Under the pieces are notes generated by a model. That model did no database searches. It saw nothing but the letters and a program-made list of their open reading frames with translations, and was not told the origin of the DNA. The translations under genes and the position numbers were made by a program. This document shows, one piece after another, positions 59,402-64,000 of a DNA stretch of 64,000 bases (the first letter of the stretch is position 1; each line of letters opens with the position of its first letter). Origin of the DNA: Alistipes sp. Lineage in GTDB: Bacteria > Bacteroidota > Bacteroidia > Bacteroidales > Rikenellaceae. The stretch is taken from the NCBI GenBank assembly GCA_017631275.1, contig JAGBTQ010000003.1, positions 62,001 through 126,000 of the forward strand, in the 5' to 3' direction.

Positions 59402-59432
59402 TTGCTAATTACCTATTTATTTCATATCTTTG
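59402..59432 (+). promoter_or_regulatory. Promoter for the GH5-CE7 pair
   Basis: TTG (59402-59404), 20 bases, TATCTTTG (59425-59432), with transcription starting near 59436 and a leader of about 30 nt. Confidence 0.72.
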
Positions 59433-59466
59433 TCCGAGATAACGAAACATAAAACAATATTATACG

Positions 59467-60798
59467 ATGAAGAGACTATTTACAATCTTGAGCCTCGCGC
59501 TTATTTGTGCGGTGGCGGTTTTGGCTACTTCGTGCAACTGCTGCAAGGAGCCTAAGCAGGGTTTTATCACCGTTGAGAACGGTCAGTTTATGCGTGATGG
59601 CAAGCCCTACTACTTCGTAGGCACCAACTTTTGGTATGGCGCTATCCTCGGCTCTGAGGGCGAGGGTGGCAACCGTGAGCGCCTATGCAAGGAGCTCGAC
59701 TTTATGAAGGCTAATGGCATCGACAACCTCCGTATCTTGGTTGGTGGCGAGGGTGAGAATGGCCTCTTGGGTAAGATTGAGCCTAACCTACAGCCAAAGC
59801 CCGGCGAGTATAACGACGAGGTGTTGGCAGGTCTTGACTACCTTCTAACTGAGCTTGGCAAGCGCAAGATGACCGCTGTGCTCTACTTCAACAACGCTTG
59901 GGAGTGGAGCGGTGGCTATACGCAGTATGTGGCGTGGGCAAACAACACCCCTGTGCTTGTTCCACGTGTCGATGGCTGGTTCTCCTACAACGCCTTTGCT
60001 GGCGAGTTTGTGCGTAACGAGCGCGCTAAGCAGATATTTTACGACCACGTGAAGTTTATCGTGGGTCGCACAAACCGCTATACAGGCATCAAGTATATCG
60101 ATGACCCAGCAATCTTCTCATGGCAGATTTCGAACGAGCCACGTGCCTTCAGTTCGAAGGAGCAGGACAACAAAGAGCACTTTGCAGAGTGGCTTGCTAC
60201 ATCGGCTAAGCTTATCCGCGAGCTCGACCCTAACCACATGATTTCCACCGGCTCAGAGGGCTACTACGGCTGCGAGTGGGATATGGAGCTATGCGAGAAG
60301 ATTCACGCCATCGACGAGATATCGTATATCAACTGCCACGTGTGGCCATACAACTGGAAGTGGTTGCGTGGCGACCACATGCGCGATGATTTGCAGAAGT
60401 CGTGCGAGAATACCGAGGAGTATATCAACATGCACCTCGAGCTTGGCGAGAAGATTAACAAGCCCGTTGTTGTAGAGGAGTTTGGCATGCCACGTGACAA
60501 TATGGACTTCCATAAGGGTAGCCCCGTTGTTTGCCGTGACCTATACTACACCTTCGTGTTCGACCTTATCGTGAAGGCTAAGAATAGCAATGGCGTATTT
60601 GCTGGTTGTAACTTCTGGAGCTGGGGTGGCTATGCCCAGACAAATGTTGAGGACCACGAGTACTGGGCTAAGGGCGACGACTACACTGGCGACCCAGCGC
60701 AGGAGCAGCAGGGCCTTAACTCAATATTTGTTGAGGACGAATCGACGATGAACATCATTCGCAAGGCAAATATAGATCTCGGAAACCTCGCCGAGTAA
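59467..60798 (+). CDS. GH5 family glycoside hydrolase lipoprotein (mannanase-like)
   Basis: The 443-residue protein has a lipoprotein signal (AVLATSC) and a GH5 TIM barrel. The acid/base Glu 224 is in WQISNEPR and the nucleophile Glu 338 in VVEEFGMPR. The sequence NEPRAF and the long loops suggest subfamily GH5_7, the endo-beta-mannanases, though other GH5 activities cannot be excluded. It is anchored to the membrane and followed 20 bases later by a CE7-like esterase, which may remove acetyl groups from the same polysaccharide. Confidence 0.85.
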   Translation: MKRLFTILSLALICAVAVLATSCNCCKEPKQGFITVENGQFMRDGKPYYFVGTNFWYGAILGSEGEGGNRERLCKELDFMKANGIDNLRILVGGEGENGLLGKIEPNLQPKPGEYNDEVLAGLDYLLTELGKRKMTAVLYFNNAWEWSGGYTQYVAWANNTPVLVPRVDGWFSYNAFAGEFVRNERAKQIFYDHVKFIVGRTNRYTGIKYIDDPAIFSWQISNEPRAFSSKEQDNKEHFAEWLATSAKLIRELDPNHMISTGSEGYYGCEWDMELCEKIHAIDEISYINCHVWPYNWKWLRGDHMRDDLQKSCENTEEYINMHLELGEKINKPVVVEEFGMPRDNMDFHKGSPVVCRDLYYTFVFDLIVKAKNSNGVFAGCNFWSWGGYAQTNVEDHEYWAKGDDYTGDPAQEQQGLNSIFVEDESTMNIIRKANIDLGNLAE

Positions 60799-60818
60799 TA
60801 ATTTAGAGGAGTGTAACT

Positions 60819-62090
60819 ATGAGAAGATTAGCTGGTTATATATGTGCGTTGCTGCTGCTATGCGTGGCAGCTACGCCCCTTCGTGCCGAGGGCTTATATG
60901 AGATTCGCACCGAGTGCACCAACGATTGGATATATACCGACGAGGCATTCTTCAATGTTATGCTCACCGCTGGAGGGCGAGGTGCATCGGGTGCTGTAGT
61001 CCTAAAAATCTACACCGATAAAGGTGTGGAGATAAAGAACTTGGTGCGTAGCTACGCCATAAAGCCGGGCGAGCCTCAGCAACTGCAATTTGTTGTCGAG
61101 GGGCTCGATGCGGGCTTCTACATCGCCGAGGTTGTTGATGACGGTCGTAGCGTTAAGAGGTTTAACTTCGGTGTTCGTCCCGACGATATTATCTCGCCTA
61201 AAGATGGCGCGGAGGATTTGTGGGAGTTTTGGGAGCGTGGACTACGTGAACTTGCCGAGGTTGAGCCCGAGTATAAGCTTACGTTGCAGCCGCAGCTATC
61301 TGGCTCAAAGCGAAATGTTTATGAGGTAGAGATGAAGTCGTGGGGTGGCGAGACTATCCGTGGCTACTGGGCAGTACCAAAGGCTGCCGGCAAGTACCCC
61401 GTGGTAGTTACCTATATGGGCTATGCCGCACGCACATGGTCACCCAATGCCAACCGCAATGGCGACCGTTGCGAGTTTATCCTCTCGATTCGTGGTCAGG
61501 GACTTAACACACCATACAACACCTATGGCGAGTGGATGTGCTATGGTCTTGATAATAAGGAGCATTACTACTATCGTGGCGCTATTCTCGACACCATTCG
61601 TGCTATCGACTTTGTCCTTTCGCAAGATGTTGTAGATGAGCGTTGTGTGCTGCTTGAAGGTGGCTCGCAGGGTGGTGCTCTTACGCTTGCTGCCGCCTCG
61701 CTCGATAGGCGTGTTGCTGGTGCTGCGCCCTATGTTCCATTCTTGGGCGATTTTCGCGATTACTTCGATATTGTTGATTGGCCTGGCTCAAAGTTCTTTG
61801 CCGAGGCTAAGCGTCTGGGTATCAGTCTAGATGCGATGTTTAAGACGTTGACCTATTTCGACCTTAAAAACCTTACTGAGCGCATCGAGTGCCCCGTGCT
61901 TATGGGTTTTGGCTTGCAAGATGTCATCTGTCCGCCACACACAAATTTTGCGAGCTACAATAGCATCGTAGCCCCCAAGCGCTGGATAGTTTTCCCCGAG
62001 AAGGGACACAACGTGGGCTTCGAGCGTAAGTGGCTCGATAGCCGCGAGGAGTTCTTCCAAAATATTATAAAAGAGCGACTTGCAAAATAA
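60819..62090 (+). CDS. Acetyl xylan esterase/cephalosporin-C deacetylase family (CE7)
   Basis: The 423-residue exported protein has a signal peptide (TPLRAE), an N-terminal beta domain (about 22-125) and a CE7-type alpha/beta hydrolase. Ser 283 lies in EGGSQGG, the Asp is in GFGLQDVICPP, and the His is in PEKGHNV. CE7 enzymes remove acetyl groups from short xylo- or manno-oligosaccharides. Pairing with GH5 suggests breakdown of an acetylated beta-mannan. The N-terminal domain is not part of the classic CE7 enzyme and may bind the sugar. Confidence 0.87.
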   Translation: MRRLAGYICALLLLCVAATPLRAEGLYEIRTECTNDWIYTDEAFFNVMLTAGGRGASGAVVLKIYTDKGVEIKNLVRSYAIKPGEPQQLQFVVEGLDAGFYIAEVVDDGRSVKRFNFGVRPDDIISPKDGAEDLWEFWERGLRELAEVEPEYKLTLQPQLSGSKRNVYEVEMKSWGGETIRGYWAVPKAAGKYPVVVTYMGYAARTWSPNANRNGDRCEFILSIRGQGLNTPYNTYGEWMCYGLDNKEHYYYRGAILDTIRAIDFVLSQDVVDERCVLLEGGSQGGALTLAAASLDRRVAGAAPYVPFLGDFRDYFDIVDWPGSKFFAEAKRLGISLDAMFKTLTYFDLKNLTERIECPVLMGFGLQDVICPPHTNFASYNSIVAPKRWIVFPEKGHNVGFERKWLDSREEFFQNIIKERLAK

Positions 62091-62120
62091 AATTAGGCTG
62101 ACCCTCAGGTCAGCCTAATT
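62091..62120. terminator. Shared terminator for CE7 gene and rpoN
   Basis: Perfect 13-bp inverted repeat AATTAGGCTGACC (62091-62103) / GGTCAGCCTAATT (62108-62120) with CTCA loop, between convergent genes. T runs are moderate on both strands. Confidence 0.85.
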
Positions 62121-62122
62121 TG

Positions 62123-63550
62123 TTATATCTGCTTTCGCATGCGGGCAACGGGTATGTCGAGCATCTCTCGATATTTTGCCACCGTGCGGCGTGCTATGCG
62201 GTAGCCTCGCTCGTTGAGAATATCCATCAGGTTCTCGTCGGTGAGCGGGTGGCGCTTATCTTCGTTGTCGATATATTCGCTCAAAATGGTCTTTATCTCG
62301 TGGCTCGATACCTCCTCGCCCGACGACGTGAGCATAGCCTCCGAGAAGAGCGACTTAAGAAGAATTATGCCAAAGTGAGTCTGTATGTACTTGCTATTTA
62401 CCACACGTGATATGGTCGATACGTCGAGCTCTGTGCGGTCGGCTATATCCTTAAGTATCATCGGCTTAAGCTTGCTCTTGTCGCCATCTTGGAAGTACTC
62501 GCGCTGAAAGTCGAGTATCGTCTGCATCGTGCGCATGAGTGTGTCGTGGCGCTGCTTGATAGCCGAGATAAACCACTTAGCCGAGTCGATTTTCGACTTA
62601 ACAAACTGCACCGCCTCCTTATCTTCTGCCTTGATGTTGCCGTCGGGACCTACCAGGTCGCGCATCATCTCCTTATATCGGCGAGATATGCGCACCTCGG
62701 GAATGCCCTGCGAGTTGAGCATCAGCCTAAGCTCGCCATCGCTGTTATCTAAGAGGAAGTCGGGGGTGATGTATGGCGTGGTGTCGATGCCACCTTCGGT
62801 GTATAGGTTGCCAGGTTTGGGCGAGAGGCTGCGAATGTAGTCGATAGCCTCCTTAAAGTCCTCCTCGCTGCAGCCAAGGCGGGCGATTAGTCGCTCGTAG
62901 TGCTTCTTGCTAAATGCCTCGAAGTGCGACGATATAATCTTGTGCGCCAGACGCTTAGTCTTGCTATCGAGGTTTCGCTCGGGCATCTGCAACAGTAGGC
63001 ACTCTTGCAGTGTGCGTGCGCCAATGCCTGCTGGCTCAAGCTCGTGCACGATATGAAGTATGCGCTCGAGCTCCTCGACCGACACGTCCATGCCTCGTGT
63101 GAAGGCGAGGTCGTCGCTAAGCGAACCTAGGTCACGACGTAGATAGCCATCGTCGTCGATGCTACCCACTATGTATGCAGCTATGGTAAGCTCCTCGTCC
63201 GACAGTGAGCGGAAGCTTAGCTGCTCGATGAGCGACTCGCCAAGCGATCTGCCCTCAGAGATATAGACGGGGCGCTGCTTGTCGTCCTTCGAGAAGTTGT
63301 TCACGCGAGCCTTATACGATGGGGTGTCGTCCTCGCGACCGATGTACTCATCAACCGAGATTTTTGTTGGCTCGTCGCCACCATCGCTCTGAGTATCAGG
63401 CTCCTCCTCCAACACAATATTCTCCTCGATTTCGCGCTTTATGCGCTCCTCGAGTTGCATTGCTGGTAGCTCCAGTAGTTTTATCATCTGGATCTGTTGC
63501 GGCGAGATTTTGGTCTGCAGCGCAATGGTTTGTTGAAGTCGGTTTGCCAT
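62123..63550 (-). CDS. rpoN: RNA polymerase sigma-54 factor
   Basis: The 475-residue protein has the Gln- and Leu-rich region I (ISPQQIQMIKLLELP), an acidic region II, the core-binding domain, a helix-turn-helix (VSTISRVVNSKYIQT), and the diagnostic RpoN box ARRTVAKYRE near the C-terminus. It directs transcription from -24/-12 promoters with activator ATPases. No such activator gene is in this window. It is convergent with the CE7 gene. Confidence 0.96.
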   Translation of the reverse strand: MANRLQQTIALQTKISPQQIQMIKLLELPAMQLEERIKREIEENIVLEEEPDTQSDGGDEPTKISVDEYIGREDDTPSYKARVNNFSKDDKQRPVYISEGRSLGESLIEQLSFRSLSDEELTIAAYIVGSIDDDGYLRRDLGSLSDDLAFTRGMDVSVEELERILHIVHELEPAGIGARTLQECLLLQMPERNLDSKTKRLAHKIISSHFEAFSKKHYERLIARLGCSEEDFKEAIDYIRSLSPKPGNLYTEGGIDTTPYITPDFLLDNSDGELRLMLNSQGIPEVRISRRYKEMMRDLVGPDGNIKAEDKEAVQFVKSKIDSAKWFISAIKQRHDTLMRTMQTILDFQREYFQDGDKSKLKPMILKDIADRTELDVSTISRVVNSKYIQTHFGIILLKSLFSEAMLTSSGEEVSSHEIKTILSEYIDNEDKRHPLTDENLMDILNERGYRIARRTVAKYREMLDIPVARMRKQI

Positions 63551-63577
63551 TGTTCATTGATTTAATTGTACCCTAAT

Positions 63578-63610
63578 ATTAAAAAACGGCCAGCCTTGGG
63601 CCGGCCGTTT
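63578..63610 (-). terminator. asnS terminator
   Basis: AAACGGCC and GGCCGTTT with inner GCC/GGC (63583-63610). On the minus strand six T follow. Confidence 0.9.
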
Positions 63611-63628
63611 GTAAGGCATTGTGTTGGT

Positions 63629-64000
63629 TTAGAACTCTGCGTTCTTTGGCGTACGTGGGAATGGAATAACATCGCGGATGTTGCCCATGCCTGTGACGAA
63701 CAAAAGCAGACGCTCGAAGCCAAGACCGAAGCCAGAGTGAGGTGCTGAGCCCCAACGACGTGTGTCGAGGTACCACCAAAGCTCCTTACGGCTCATGCCT
63801 AACTCGTCAACTCTAGCACAAAGCTTGCCAAAGTCTGCCTCACGCTCCGAACCACCGATAATTTCTCCAATTTGTGGGAACAAAACGTCCATAGCACGTA
63901 CTGTCTTGCCGTCCTCGTTCTGCTTCATATAGAAGGCCTTAATCTCCTTAGGATAGTTGATAAGGATTACTGGACGCTTGAAGTGCTCCTCTACCAAGTA
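63629..64000 (-). CDS. asnS: Asparaginyl-tRNA synthetase, C-terminal part
   Basis: Only the last 124 codons are in the window; the gene runs past base 64000. The visible part has class II synthetase motif 3 ([16 protein letters not shown]) and the ending [15 protein letters not shown], which is typical of AsnRS. The segment [18 protein letters not shown] fits the AsnRS active-site region. AspRS would end differently, so AsnRS is favoured. Confidence 0.95.
   Translation of the reverse strand, partial: YLVEEHFKRPVILINYPKEIKAFYMKQNEDGKTVRAMDVLFPQIGEIIGGSEREADFGKLCARVDELGMSRKELWWYLDTRRWGSAPHSGFGLGFERLLLFVTGMGNIRDVIPFPRTPKNAEF

Overview
The window comes from a member of the Bacteroidota, most likely order Bacteroidales. 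The evidence is direct: promoters follow the Bacteroidetes -33/-7 form (TTTG or TTG, 19-21 bases, then TAnnTTTG or a close variant), start codons lack Shine-Dalgarno sequences, and the gene set is typical of the phylum (GldH, RicT, YitT, DUF4491, DUF6029, Omp28-like proteins, GH92 mannosidases, CotH and clostripain-type lipoproteins). A gut commensal close to Alistipes/Rikenellaceae would fit, but that genus-level guess is inference only. Most of the window is ordinary chromosome. I see no phage, transposase, CRISPR array or rRNA, and one tRNA (Ser, UGA).

Layout. 0-4.5 kb: two overlapping GH92 mannosidases. 4.7-8.7 kb: YitT transporter-like protein, priA, comF. 8.8-13 kb: a membrane LytTR regulator divergent from the fatty-acid genes fabH-fabF-fabG. 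13.3-24.2 kb: a minus-strand run with an AraC regulator, a CotH lipoprotein, an MscS channel, a WG-repeat protein, dxs, an acetyltransferase-like protein, an esterase with LysM repeats, and a PQQ-propeller protein. 24.3-26.3 kb: pyrH, a thioredoxin-like protein, frr. 26.8-31 kb: rlmD-like, trmB, gldH, ricT. 31-36.3 kb: single genes, mostly with their own promoter and terminator (GNAT, tRNA-Ser, clostripain-like lipoprotein, DUF4491, YD-repeat-like protein, thioredoxin-like protein). 36.4-41.6 kb: an unknown lipoprotein and aspartate kinase divergent from dapD, then fba and a second WG-repeat protein. 42-47 kb: an EF-G2-type elongation factor and a GH2 glycosidase. 47-52 kb: an eight-gene radical-SAM/lipoprotein operon. 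52.3-54.5 kb: ispG-recO. 54.6-59.1 kb: TlpA, DUF6029 and two Omp28-like lipoproteins. 59.4-62 kb: GH5 and CE7 enzymes. 62-64 kb: rpoN and the 3' part of asnS.

Two things stand out. First, the operon at 47010-52011 holds two radical SAM/SPASM enzymes, four related small lipoproteins that share a [VI][VI]DEAGxPIxGI core and a near-N-terminal YG[TC]P motif, and two further exported proteins of unknown function. It has a near-consensus promoter and a divergent region with repeated motifs. It looks like a lipoprotein-modification system whose chemistry is unknown. Second, a family of roughly 130-bp palindromic intergenic elements (type 1 and type 2, each with a terminator-like core hairpin) sits directly behind fabG, frr, fba and the EF-G2 gene. 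In all four cases the stop codon TAA merges with the first bases of the element. A core-deleted copy lies behind a GNAT gene. At frr and fba the element continues into a homologous G-rich simple-sequence tract in the same order and orientation.

Smaller points include an EF-G paralogue whose catalytic His is replaced by Ser, a perfect 18-bp palindrome in the dapD leader, a perfect 10-bp inverted repeat over the dxs -7 box, and an IspG with a shortened insert domain.
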